Origin: Myxococcales bacterium
GTDB lineage: Bacteria > Myxococcota_A > Polyangia > Nannocystales > Nannocystaceae
Direction: 5' to 3'
Assembly: GCA_020633315.1 (NCBI GenBank)
Contig: JACKDV010000022.1
Coordinates: 77,434 to 141,433 of the forward strand
DNA: 64,000 nt
Under the pieces are notes generated by a model. That model had not been told where the DNA came from. It saw nothing but the letters and a program-made list of their open reading frames with translations, and searched no databases. This document shows positions 1 through 8,343 of the stretch, piece by piece (within the stretch, counting starts at the first letter, position 1; each line of letters begins with the position of its first letter). The translations under genes were made by a program, and so were the position numbers.

Positions 1-398
1 GTCGCCGGGCCGAGCCGAGCTCGCATGAAGTCGGCCCGCCGAAACGACACCGTGCTCGCGCGGAGCAGCCCCGTGGGTCGCAGCCGGGCCAGCATGCGAC
101 GCGCGATGCGGTGGCGGCTGGGGACGAGCTCGATGCCCACGCACTGGTCGACGGCCGCGCTCATCGCCACCTGCAGCACCACCTTGCCGATGCCCGAGCC
201 CAGGTCGAAGAAGGCATCGCCGGGGCCGAGCCGCAGCAGCTCCACCAGCCGGGCGGCGGCGGTGGGCATGATCTCGCCGTAGGTGGAGGACGAGCCGGTG
301 GCCATCACCTCGGCGTCCTCGTCGGGGCGGAGCCCGTAGCCGTGCTCGTCGCCGTAGAGCCGGCGGAGCACCTCGCGGGGATCCTCGCGGCGGCTCAC
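1..398 (-). CDS. DOT1-like SAM-dependent methyltransferase (partial, runs off window start)
   Basis: About 132 N-terminal residues are visible; the C-terminus lies beyond base 1. They contain TYGEI (residues 39-43) and the SAM-binding motif FFDLGSGIGK (63-72), followed by a GIE acidic-loop motif (88-90). Conserved order TYGE, then DLGSGxGK, then GIE, matches the class I methyltransferase fold of the DOT1 family, known in eukaryotes as histone H3K79 methyltransferases. Bacterial relatives modify unknown protein or small-molecule substrates. The start is a GTG whose bases overlap the TGA of the upstream kinase gene (GTGA), implying translational coupling and a joint role. The substrate cannot be told from sequence. 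Confidence 0.75.
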   Translation of the reverse strand, partial: MSRREDPREVLRRLYGDEHGYGLRPDEDAEVMATGSSSTYGEIMPTAAARLVELLRLGPGDAFFDLGSGIGKVVLQVAMSAAVDQCVGIELVPSRHRIARRMLARLRPTGLLRASTVSFRRADFMRARLGPA

Positions 399-3301
399 GG
401 AGACCGCTCGATGCCCTCGCGCCTCATGAAGGCCTCGACCGGAGCGCGGCGATGCATGCCCTGGGCGCCGAGGCTGGTCAGCTCCTCGTCCACGGTGCGG
501 AGCTCGGCTCGCGCCTCGTCGTGGTGGCCCCCGGCCCACAGCGCCTGGGCCAGGTAGAAGCGGACCTCGGCCTTGTCGATGGTCTCGGAGCCCAGCCGCT
601 CCTGCTCGGCGAGCGCGGCCCGGAGCCCCTCGACGGCGGGCTCGGGGCGCCCCGCATAGAGGTGGGCGCGGCCCTCGAAGGCGGTGAGGGTGATCTGGGC
701 CGGTGCGGGCAGGGGATGGGTCTCGGTGATCGTGCGGGCGCGCGCGAAGGCGGCGAAGGCTTCCTCGTCGCGGCCGAGCCGGGCCAGCGCCTCGCCCTCC
801 ACCACCAGGCCGATCGCGGTCTTGGTGTCCTCGGGGCCGTAGAGCTCCTCGCGGAGGGCCCGGGAGCGCTGGGCGAGGTCGAGGGCGGCCGGGTAGTCCT
901 GGCGATCGCGGGCCAGGTCCGACATGGCCGCGAGCACGATCGCCTCGTTGGCCGTGTCCTTCATCAGCGGCAGCGCCCGCTCGTAGGTGGCGGCGGCCTC
1001 GTCGAGGTCGCCCAGGCGCTGCTCCACCTGGGCCAGGTTGACCATGAGCGCGGCCACGTTGGGGTGCTTGCGCCCCAGCGAGGCGGCGAGGATGTCGATG
1101 GCCAGTTGCGAGTGCTCGGCCGCCTTGGCGTAGTCGCCCTGCCGGACCCAGGCGTTGGCGAGGCGGCTGTGCATGATCCCCACCTGGGGGTGGTCCTCGC
1201 CGAAGGCCTGCTGTCCCGCCGCGAGGGCGAGGCGCGCCGCGGCCAGTCCCTCGTCGAAGCGACCGCCGCGGACCAGCGCATCGCTGAGGTCGCTCTGGAT
1301 CTTGGCCAGCAGGGGGTGGCCGTCGCCGAAGGTCGCGTGCACCAGGCCCAGGCTGCGCTCGAAGGAGGCGAGCGCCTCATCGGTGTGCCCCTGGGTGAGC
1401 TCGAGGGTGCCCAGCGAGTCCAGGCGCATCGCCTCGAGCCCCGGGTCGCCGCCCATGCGATCGATGGCGGCCTCGGCGTGGCGGCTCCACTCGAGCGCTT
1501 CCTCGTAGCTGCCGCGCCAGGCCCCGTGCACGTCGATGAGGTCGATCGCGGCCCGGGCGGCCACCTCGTCGCGCCGCAGCGAGATGGCGAGCAGGGCCGC
1601 CTCGGAGAGCAGCTCCTGGGCCCGCTCGGGCTCGGCCTTGCCCTTGTGGATCCGACCCACGGTGAGCAGCGCGTCGGCTCGCAGCGCGGGGAGGTCGAGC
1701 GAGGTGGCCCGCTCCAGCGCGGGCTCGGCCAGGGCCAGGCCCTCGTCGTAGCGCGCCACCTTGCCCAGCGACTCGGCCTTGAGCAGGTCGCGGCGGATCT
1801 CGTCGGCGGCGGAACGGCCCGCCTCGTCGAGCGGCACCGGCTCCTCGGGCGCCTCGCAGCTCGACACCGGACGGAGCTGGCTGGCCGCGGCCACGGCGTT
1901 CTGCATCGCCAGGCCCTCGCCGCTGCTCAGCACGTCGACGAGGCTGGCCAGCTCCTGGCGGCGCGCGTTGAGGCACACCATGCGGCGATCGAGGGCGGCC
2001 GCGTCGGTCCCGGGCTCGCGCCGCGCGGTGCAGACCTCGTCGTAGGCCAGCCGCCACGCATCGGCGTAGCCGTCGAGCTGCGACTGGAGCCGCGTCCAGG
2101 TCTGCTCGGCGTAGCCCAGGCCGCTGCCCAGCAGCGTGGCGTGCAGGGCCTGCTCGCGCTCGGGATCCCAGGCGCCGGCCAGCCGCGCGGAGGCGGGGGC
2201 ACAGGCATCGGGGTCGCTCGACTCGCCGGGGAGCATCCAGACCGCGGCCGCGGTGCCGGTCGCCAGCACCACGGTGATGCCCGCCACCCAGCCGAGGCGT
2301 CGGCGGGGCGAGGCCGCGTCCCGCAGCGCCTCGAGCAGCGCGCTCATGCCGGGCCAGCGACGCCCGCGGTCGGGGTGCATGCCTCGCAACAGCACTCGCA
2401 CCACCGCCCGCGGCACGCTGGCGCCCGCCGGAGGCTGCGGGTCCTCGTGTTCCTTGGAGCTGACCAGCTCTTGCACCGAGGCGCCCCGGAACGGTCGCTC
2501 GCCGAAGATCCCCTCCCACACCGAGAGGCAGAAGGCGTACTGGTCGCTGCGGGCGTCGGCCTGCTTGCCCAGGTGCTGCTCCGGTGCCATGTAGGCGGGC
2601 GTGCCCATCGCGACGCCGGTGCGGGTGAGCGAGCCCGCGGCGTGGCTCGAGCTCGTGCCGCCGTCGCTGCCGTCGAGGGTGCTCGCGGTGTCGGTGGTGC
2701 GGGCCAGCCCGAAGTCGACCACGCGGGGCCGGCCGTCTTGCCCCACCAGCACGTTGCTCGGCTTGAAGTCGCGGTGCACCAGGCCCGCCTCGTGGGCGGC
2801 GAGCAGGCCCTGGCCGGCCTCGAGCAGCAGCATCAGCACCTCGCGCCAGGGGCGGGGCGTCTCCAGCCACTGCGCCAGGTCCATGCCCGGCACCAGCTCC
2901 ATCGCGATGTAGATGGACTCGGCCTCGATCCCCACGTCGAAGATCTGGACCACGTTGGGGTGCGAGATCTCGGCGAGGGCCCGGGCCTCCTGGCGCAGGC
3001 GCTCGCGGCTGGAGTGGCTGCGGGCGGCCTTGCGGTGCAGCAGCTTGACCGCCACGGGGCGGTCGAGCTCGGGGTCGTGGCCCCGGTAGACCACGCCCAT
3101 GCCCCCCGAGCCCAGCTCCTCGATGATGCGGTAGCGGCCCAGCGCGGCGGGGCGCTGCGATCGCGGGAACAGCCGGGCCTCGACCGCGGCCAGCCGCTCG
3201 CCCTCGTCGGTGCTCGCCTTGGGCTCGGCGACCTCACGCAGCGCTCCGTCGAGGCTGTCGTCGTGGCGGGTCTGATCGGGAGTGGTGGAGCCGTCGGCCA
3301 T
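395..3301 (-). CDS. Eukaryotic-like Ser/Thr protein kinase with transmembrane segment and TPR array
   Basis: A 968-aa protein. The kinase domain spans about residues 56-330: glycine loop GSGGMG (64-69), catalytic Lys86, HRDFKPSN (177-183), DFGLA (196-200) and GTPAYMAPEQ (233-242). All catalytic residues are present, so an active enzyme is expected. A hydrophobic segment at about 337-356 follows, then a long TPR-like helical region rich in alternating Ala/Leu/Glu repeats. The predicted topology is a cytoplasmic kinase and a TPR region across the inner membrane. The ATG at 3301 was chosen because the open frame upstream overlaps the divergent lipoprotein gene and loses coding character. It is coupled to the downstream DOT1-like gene. 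Closely similar architectures recur at 18.7-21.6 kb and 39.9-42.7 kb. Confidence 0.92.
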   Translation of the reverse strand: MADGSTTPDQTRHDDSLDGALREVAEPKASTDEGERLAAVEARLFPRSQRPAALGRYRIIEELGSGGMGVVYRGHDPELDRPVAVKLLHRKAARSHSSRERLRQEARALAEISHPNVVQIFDVGIEAESIYIAMELVPGMDLAQWLETPRPWREVLMLLLEAGQGLLAAHEAGLVHRDFKPSNVLVGQDGRPRVVDFGLARTTDTASTLDGSDGGTSSSHAAGSLTRTGVAMGTPAYMAPEQHLGKQADARSDQYAFCLSVWEGIFGERPFRGASVQELVSSKEHEDPQPPAGASVPRAVVRVLLRGMHPDRGRRWPGMSALLEALRDAASPRRRLGWVAGITVVLATGTAAAVWMLPGESSDPDACAPASARLAGAWDPEREQALHATLLGSGLGYAEQTWTRLQSQLDGYADAWRLAYDEVCTARREPGTDAAALDRRMVCLNARRQELASLVDVLSSGEGLAMQNAVAAASQLRPVSSCEAPEEPVPLDEAGRSAADEIRRDLLKAESLGKVARYDEGLALAEPALERATSLDLPALRADALLTVGRIHKGKAEPERAQELLSEAALLAISLRRDEVAARAAIDLIDVHGAWRGSYEEALEWSRHAEAAIDRMGGDPGLEAMRLDSLGTLELTQGHTDEALASFERSLGLVHATFGDGHPLLAKIQSDLSDALVRGGRFDEGLAAARLALAAGQQAFGEDHPQVGIMHSRLANAWVRQGDYAKAAEHSQLAIDILAASLGRKHPNVAALMVNLAQVEQRLGDLDEAAATYERALPLMKDTANEAIVLAAMSDLARDRQDYPAALDLAQRSRALREELYGPEDTKTAIGLVVEGEALARLGRDEEAFAAFARARTITETHPLPAPAQITLTAFEGRAHLYAGRPEPAVEGLRAALAEQERLGSETIDKAEVRFYLAQALWAGGHHDEARAELRTVDEELTSLGAQGMHRRAPVEAFMRREGIERSP

Positions 3302-3434
3302 GGCCGTCGACCACGCTACCACGGGCATCCAGCGCCAGCGGGCGAGAAAATGGTAGGCGAGGTCGCGTAAAGAAACGCTCGCCGGCTTCACCCTGCCGGC
3401 CTCCTCGCGACTCTTCGAAGGAGGAGGACGAGTC

Positions 3435-4496
3435 ATGCGGAGCATCCACGTCGTCGTGCTGGTCGGTCTGGGAGCCATGGCCGGGGCTTGTGGTGGCCCC
3501 GGCCAGCCGCAGGAGGACCCCTTCGGGACCTGGGGCCCGACCCTTCGGCCCGAGGACGACTCGGGCTCGGGCTCGGACGGCGGAGCCACGGACGAGGGCG
3601 AAGTCGAGCACGGCAGCGACGGGAGCGCGGGCGATGGCTCGGACCAGAGCACCGGCGAGCCATGGGAGCCCGATCCCAACGGCCCGGCGTTCCTTCACGC
3701 CGACGTGTGGAGCGTGTTCTGGAACGACCGCACGCGCTGCGGGGCCGAGCGCACCTTCCTCGAGATCTGTGAGCGCCGAGGCGAGGCCGACTGCAGCACC
3801 TACCAGGCGGCCTACGATGCCTGCGATCCCAACCAGATCGTCTACGGTCAGGTGGGTCCCGAGCAGCAGGGCAACGAGCTGTGTCGACGCGGCTCGTACC
3901 CCGACATCGGCGGGTGCGTGGCGGCGCAGTACGACTTCGATGCCCTGCGCTTCCACTGGTACGGCGCCGAGTGGCAGGGCAACTGGCCCGCCGCCACCCT
4001 CAAGGTGTTCCCCGCCGGCGCCGACTGGACCGGTGGAGGCGAGCTGGTCGCCATGAGCAATCTCCCGGGTCGAGCCCAGGCCGCGATGTCGGGGATCGAC
4101 AACCATGGGCTCGGCTGGGGCTGCGCCATGCCGGGTGAGACCTCGGGCGACGCCGCCTACCAGACACCGTTCGGTGGCTTCGCCTGGATCGAGGTGCCCA
4201 CCGATCAGCCGGTGACGGTGGTCGCCGCTGCGGCCACCAACTTCGCCGACCATCCGTTCCAGGGCTGCAGCCGGGGAGACGCCACGCAGCAGCCGTGGGT
4301 GACCGGCGCCCCCGGCTCGACCCTCGGCTGCGTGTACGTGCAAGATGTGCAGTTCGAGGCGGGCCACCACTACGTGTGGCGTTATGGGACGATCGTGGAG
4401 CTCGACCAGCCGGGGCCACCGGCGGAGATCATCGCCGGGTTCGGCCTTCCCTCGGTGGGCATCGACGTGGCCACGCCGGACGCCTGCGCCCTGTAG
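3435..4496 (+). CDS. Secreted lipoprotein of unknown function
   Basis: 353 aa. An N-terminal signal peptide ends in a lipobox around AGAC (Cys near residue 19), followed by an acidic Gly/Ser/Asp linker to about residue 75, typical of myxobacterial outer-membrane lipoproteins. The remaining 280 residues form a Trp- and Cys-rich globular domain, with Cys pairs suggesting disulfides, and no family I recognise. A strong AGGAGGAGG ribosome-binding site lies just upstream of the ATG. It is divergent from the kinase gene, with a 133-bp shared promoter region. Function unknown. Confidence 0.85.
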   Translation: MRSIHVVVLVGLGAMAGACGGPGQPQEDPFGTWGPTLRPEDDSGSGSDGGATDEGEVEHGSDGSAGDGSDQSTGEPWEPDPNGPAFLHADVWSVFWNDRTRCGAERTFLEICERRGEADCSTYQAAYDACDPNQIVYGQVGPEQQGNELCRRGSYPDIGGCVAAQYDFDALRFHWYGAEWQGNWPAATLKVFPAGADWTGGGELVAMSNLPGRAQAAMSGIDNHGLGWGCAMPGETSGDAAYQTPFGGFAWIEVPTDQPVTVVAAAATNFADHPFQGCSRGDATQQPWVTGAPGSTLGCVYVQDVQFEAGHHYVWRYGTIVELDQPGPPAEIIAGFGLPSVGIDVATPDACAL

Positions 4497-4517
4497 GGCT
4501 CATCGGCGAGCGCGGCC

Positions 4518-4796
4518 GTGGGAGCTGCTACCCTCGCGGTGATGGCCGGAGTGCTGCTCAGCCTGAGTCTCGCCGCTTCCCCCGCCGTGCTGGGGGTCTC
4601 GCTCGCCGGGCCGGGCTCGGGCGAGCTGCGGGCCGCCGACGAGCCACGTCCCCAACGACGCAGTCGAGATCGCGAGCACGCGATGCCGCGGCTGACCATG
4701 GGGGCGGGCCCGACCGCCATCGCCATGCTGGTCTTCCTCGCCGCGGTGGTGGCCCGTGGTGCTCGGAGAAGGCGCGCATCGGTCCACGAAGGTTGA
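4518..4796 (+). CDS. Small membrane protein, hypothetical
   Basis: 92 aa from a GTG start; an in-frame ATG at 4542 is an alternative that fits a signal peptide better. It has an N-terminal hydrophobic stretch rich in Leu/Ala/Ser, a short basic middle section, a second hydrophobic segment near residues 65-80 and a basic tail (RGARRRR). No family is recognised. It lies 21 bp after the lipoprotein stop on the same strand. It could be a real small membrane protein or chance open frame in GC-rich DNA. Confidence 0.4.
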   Translation: MGAATLAVMAGVLLSLSLAASPAVLGVSLAGPGSGELRAADEPRPQRRSRDREHAMPRLTMGAGPTAIAMLVFLAAVVARGARRRRASVHEG

Positions 4797-4861
4797 GCTC
4801 GATCCTCCACGTCACCCAAACCCCGTTCGTACGTCGTGCTCGGCACACGCGTTGCGAGCGT

Positions 4862-4890
4862 TTGACCGAGGTGCTCGGCATTCCTACCGT
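4862..4890 (+). promoter_or_regulatory. Candidate sigma-70 promoter of the FIST gene
   Basis: TTGACC (4862-4867) and TACCGT (4885-4890) are separated by 17 bp. The -35 matches consensus at 5 of 6 positions, the -10 at 3 of 6. Transcription would start near 4897, 27 bp before the ATG at 4924, leaving an AAGAGG Shine-Dalgarno at about 4909-4914 in the leader. Confidence 0.4.
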
Positions 4891-4923
4891 GGTATCAACC
4901 ACTCGGCAGCGAAGAGGCACAGC

Positions 4924-6084
4924 ATGGACATCGTCAGCGTAGGTCCGGTGGCGGGAGGACCCGCCGAGCTCGAGCAGGAGATGAAGCGCGTCGCGGGACG
5001 CCTCTCGGGCGACAAGCTCGGCCTCCTCTTCTTGCCCATCGACAGCGATCATGCGGCCTACCTGCGGGCCGCCGAGGAGGGCCTGGGCGGCCAGGTGGTG
5101 GGGGCGACCACGGGCGGGGCGGCCTTCACCGATCGCGGCGTCACCCGGACCGAGCCGGTGGCCGCGGTGCTCGGAGGCCCCGGCCTGTCGTTCTCGGTGG
5201 GCGTGGCCACGGGGCTCGGCCCCGAGCCCCACGCGGCCATCCAGGACGCGGTGCGCCCGGTGGTCGAGGCGGCGAGGGTCCACACCAGCCGCAGCCACGC
5301 CCTGCTCACCCTGGCCGATCCCTTCGGCTGCGACGGCGAGGCGTTGCTGTCGGCGGTGGCCGACGCGGTCCCGCCCCACTGGCGCCTGTTCGGCGGCACC
5401 GCGGGGGACGACTGGAGGTTCGAGGGCACCCGGGTGCTCGCGCGCGGCGAGGTCCACCAGCACGCCGCGGTGATGATCGGGCTGTTCTCCGACGCGCCGC
5501 CCTCCCTGGCCACCCGGCACGGCTGGTGCGCGGCCGAGGGCAGCCGCGAGATGACGGTCACCGCCGTCGACGGCAGCCGGCTGCTCACGCTCAACGGCGA
5601 GCCCGCGGCCCAGGTGTACGAGGCCGAGCTGCGGCGCCTGGGCCTGCTGGCGGAGGGAGAGGATCCCGTGCAGGTGATGGCCAAGCACGAGCTGGGGGCC
5701 AAGACCGTGTTCGGCAACGAGCTGAAGATCCGTGCGCCGCTGGGCGTGGGCAAGGACGGCTCGGTGCAGCTGGCCAGCACCCTCCCGCCGGGCACCGTGG
5801 TGCGGGTGGTGACCGCCGATCCCGACCGCCTGATCCAGGCGGCCACCGAGCTCAGCCGCCGGGCGCTCGAGCCCCTGGCGGGCTCGGGCATCCGCGGGGC
5901 GCTGGTCTTCGACTGCGCGGCGCGGCTGCAGCTGCTCGGCGATCGCTACGACGAGGAGGTCGCCGCCTTCCTCGGCGGTCGCAGCTTCCCCATGGTGGGC
6001 ATGGCCTGCTACGGCGAGATCGCCCGCTTCGGCGGCAGCATCGAGGGCTTCCACAACACCACGGCCGTGATGGCGGCCTGGTAG
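4924..6084 (+). CDS. FIST domain-containing sensory protein
   Basis: 386 aa covering FIST_N (about 20-215) and FIST_C (about 220-365). Typical features are the repeated VVGATTGGA-type and LFGGTAGDD segments and the C-terminal stretch SFPMVGMACYGEIARFG, close to the family hallmark where a FIST_C domain ends in a GxxxxGEI element. FIST proteins are proposed cytoplasmic small-ligand sensors, often tied to chemotaxis or two-component signalling. Here it stands alone with no kinase or output domain, and length matches stand-alone family members. The ATG at 4924 follows an AAGAGG site. The ligand is unknown. Confidence 0.88.
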   Translation: MDIVSVGPVAGGPAELEQEMKRVAGRLSGDKLGLLFLPIDSDHAAYLRAAEEGLGGQVVGATTGGAAFTDRGVTRTEPVAAVLGGPGLSFSVGVATGLGPEPHAAIQDAVRPVVEAARVHTSRSHALLTLADPFGCDGEALLSAVADAVPPHWRLFGGTAGDDWRFEGTRVLARGEVHQHAAVMIGLFSDAPPSLATRHGWCAAEGSREMTVTAVDGSRLLTLNGEPAAQVYEAELRRLGLLAEGEDPVQVMAKHELGAKTVFGNELKIRAPLGVGKDGSVQLASTLPPGTVVRVVTADPDRLIQAATELSRRALEPLAGSGIRGALVFDCAARLQLLGDRYDEEVAAFLGGRSFPMVGMACYGEIARFGGSIEGFHNTTAVMAAW

Positions 6085-6125
6085 CGACGCGGCCCGGGGC
6101 TCGGCCTCGGGCCTCGCACGATCGT

Positions 6126-6177
6126 GGCCACCGCTCGCTCGGTGGCCCGAGGTGGCCGCGCCCGAGCCGGGCGCGGC
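6126..6177. terminator. Two adjacent GC-rich hairpins between convergent genes
   Basis: Hairpin one pairs GGCCACCG (6126-6133) with CGGTGGCC (6140-6147) around a 6-nt loop. Hairpin two pairs GCCGCGCCCG (6155-6164) with CGGGCGCGGC (6168-6177) around 3 nt. They sit in the 114-bp gap between the convergent FIST and TauE/SafE genes. No T-tract follows, so intrinsic termination is inferred from position and stem strength only. Confidence 0.45.
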
Positions 6178-6198
6178 TCGACGACGCGGCGTCCTGGC

Positions 6199-6975
6199 TC
6201 AGCCGCGGACGATCGGCCCGAGCACGCTCCACGCGACGATCAGGGCCAGCGTCCCCATCGCCACCAGCCGCACGCGCTCGACCGCCCAGCGACGCGACAC
6301 GGCCAGCCCCGCCATGCTCCCCAGCCACGGGCAGGGGGTGAGCAGCAGCCCGAGCAGCGACCACCGCAGCAGCTCCGCCCCCTGCCGCCATACCAGCACC
6401 GCGGTGGCGGCCGGGAGCACGAGCAGGAACGATGACCACAGGAAGCCACGGAATCGATCCTTGGACCAGGCGTGGGCGAGCGCGTACAGGACGATGGGCG
6501 GGCCGCCCATCCCCACCAGGCCGGCGAGGAAGCCCGCGCCGGCCCCCGCCAAGAGCCCCCAGCCGCGGGCGAGCTGCGGCCGGGGTCGCGGTCGGAACAC
6601 GGCGCGCAGCACCAGCACCCCGCCCACGATCCCTCCCACGGCCTGGTCGACCACCCCCGGGCGGGCCTCCGAGAGCATCACCATCCCCGCCACGCCGAGC
6701 GGCACGAAGGCCCACTGGGCGGCGGCCACCGGCAGGGTGGTCCGCCACGGCACCTCGGCTCGCACGGTCCAGGTGCCGTAGGCGGTCTGCACCAGCGAGG
6801 CGGCGAGCAGCAGCGCCACCGCCTCGGGCAGCGAGCGTCCCGACCACAGCAGCAAGGGCACGACCACCATGCCCATGCCGAAGCCGATCGCGCTCTGCAC
6901 CGCGGCCCCGAGGGTCACCACCAGGGCCACGATCCCGAGCGCGGCCGCGTCGTGGATGGGGATCACCGCCCGCAT
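6199..6975 (-). CDS. TauE/SafE family membrane permease
   Basis: 258 aa, almost entirely hydrophobic, with about eight predicted membrane segments. It carries two related halves, each with a Gly-rich motif (SAIGFGMGMVVVPLLL near residue 28 and GAGAGFLAGLVGMGGPPIVLY near 150). This internal duplication and the GxGGPPxxLY motif are characteristic of the TauE/SafE family, which exports sulfite, sulfonates or other small organic anions. The ATG at 6975 fits the family N-terminus. It is downstream of the DUF1552/DUF1592 pair on the same strand with a 68-bp gap. Substrate not predictable. Confidence 0.85.
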   Translation of the reverse strand: MRAVIPIHDAAALGIVALVVTLGAAVQSAIGFGMGMVVVPLLLWSGRSLPEAVALLLAASLVQTAYGTWTVRAEVPWRTTLPVAAAQWAFVPLGVAGMVMLSEARPGVVDQAVGGIVGGVLVLRAVFRPRPRPQLARGWGLLAGAGAGFLAGLVGMGGPPIVLYALAHAWSKDRFRGFLWSSFLLVLPAATAVLVWRQGAELLRWSLLGLLLTPCPWLGSMAGLAVSRRWAVERVRLVAMGTLALIVAWSVLGPIVRG

Positions 6976-7043
6976 GATGCCGCCGATCGTCGTCGCGCGG
7001 CACCCGGGCGTGGCGGCGGCGGCGGGCGGCCTCGCCGGACCCG

Positions 7044-8342
7044 CTAGAGCTGCGCCAGCGGGCCGCAGTTGGGGTCGTCGCCGATCCCCGCGATGTCCAC
7101 GTCCATCAGGTGCGCGAACGAGGTGAGCAGCTTGTCGTTGTCCTCGCGCTGGGGCAGCTGCAGGTAGCGGCCGGTCTGCAGGGCTCCCTGGGCGCTGCCG
7201 AACAGCACCGCCGGGATCCGCTCCATCTGGTGGTGGACCCCGAAGTGGCTGATGGCCAGCACCACCGTGTTGTCGAGCATGGTGCCGTTGCCCTCCGGCG
7301 TGGCGCGCAGTCGCTCGAGCAGCGTGCGCAGCTGGTTCCAGTCCCAGCGCGCCATGGTGATGTAGTCGGCGCGACGCTGGCCGGGCAGGTGGTGCACCTC
7401 GTCGTGGCCGGAGTCCTGCACGTTGCCCACGCCGGCCCACTCGTACTTCCAGTGGTAGCCCGAGAAGCCCCACAGCATGCTCACCACACCAGCGCGCTCG
7501 CAGGCGAGGGCGGCGTAGGCCAGGTCGAGGTGGGCCTGGGCCCGGCTGGTGATCGCGAAGTCGCCGCTCGGCACCGCCGGCACCTCGCAGGCCAGGGGGA
7601 TCACCGTCTCCTCGAGGTCGCGCGACACCGACTGCTCGGCGCGGCGGATCGCGTCCTCGTGGATGTCGAGCTTGAGCCGCTCGGCGCCGTCGAGCTCGCT
7701 GCGGAAGCGGCTCAGCTCGCCGGTGAGATCGTCGAGCAGCGACTTCTTGAGGGTCAGCCGCCGCAGGTGCGCCTCCACCTCGGCCGGGTCGCTCGAGGGC
7801 TGGAAGTCGGCGAAGGCCTTGTTCCACGCGTCGATGGGGTTGGCCAGCGGGGGCTTGAACGCGTTGGGCCCCGTGGCGAAGGGGCGGTGGCGCATGTGGC
7901 TGTCGTGGGTCGGGTTGACCTGCAGCTCCAGCGTCGGCACCCCGAGCTCGTTGGCCACGAGCTGGTCGATCGAGATCCCGCCGGGCTGCCCGTCCTCGGA
8001 GTCGGCCGCGGGCAGCAGGTCCTTGGCCGTGAGCACCTTGCCGATCGTGCGCACGTGGTTGTTGCCCTTGGGATCGAGGCCCGAGTTGCGGATGTCGATC
8101 CCGTCGACGATCACCATCTGGTCGCGCAGCTCGCCGAAGTCGGCCAGGATCGGGGAGAGCACGAAGTCGTGCTCTCCCCCGGTGGGGAAGAAGTCCTCCG
8201 CGTAGGGGTAGCCGCAGCAGTTGACCCACACCAGCGCGCGCTTGCCCGAGGCGCTGGCGCCCTCGGCCCGGCGCAGCGACAGCACGGGGGTGAGCAGGGC
8301 GGCGGCCTTGAGCGATCCGAAGATGAAGTCACGGCGTCTCAT
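7044..8342 (-). CDS. DUF1552 secreted protein (Tat signal)
   Basis: 432 aa. The N-terminus MRRRDFIFGSLKAAALLTPV is a twin-arginine signal (RRDF), as is usual for DUF1552 proteins, which resemble sulfatase/DUF1501-like periplasmic proteins. Residues 40-430 give the family pattern: WVNCCGYP near the start, a central SxDH/SHMRHRPF stretch, and a C-terminal Asp/His-rich segment with VVLAISHFGVHHQ. Function is unknown; DUF1552 genes typically pair with DUF1592/DUF1588/DUF1585 genes in Planctomycetes and myxobacteria. Here it starts 1 bp after the stop of that partner. Confidence 0.9.
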   Translation of the reverse strand: MRRRDFIFGSLKAAALLTPVLSLRRAEGASASGKRALVWVNCCGYPYAEDFFPTGGEHDFVLSPILADFGELRDQMVIVDGIDIRNSGLDPKGNNHVRTIGKVLTAKDLLPAADSEDGQPGGISIDQLVANELGVPTLELQVNPTHDSHMRHRPFATGPNAFKPPLANPIDAWNKAFADFQPSSDPAEVEAHLRRLTLKKSLLDDLTGELSRFRSELDGAERLKLDIHEDAIRRAEQSVSRDLEETVIPLACEVPAVPSGDFAITSRAQAHLDLAYAALACERAGVVSMLWGFSGYHWKYEWAGVGNVQDSGHDEVHHLPGQRRADYITMARWDWNQLRTLLERLRATPEGNGTMLDNTVVLAISHFGVHHQMERIPAVLFGSAQGALQTGRYLQLPQREDNDKLLTSFAHLMDVDIAGIGDDPNCGPLAQL

Positions 8343-8343
8343 G

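Noticed and set aside
4558..6054. 498-codon minus-strand frame opposite the FIST gene
   Set aside because: Shadow frame; the plus strand encodes a complete FIST protein.
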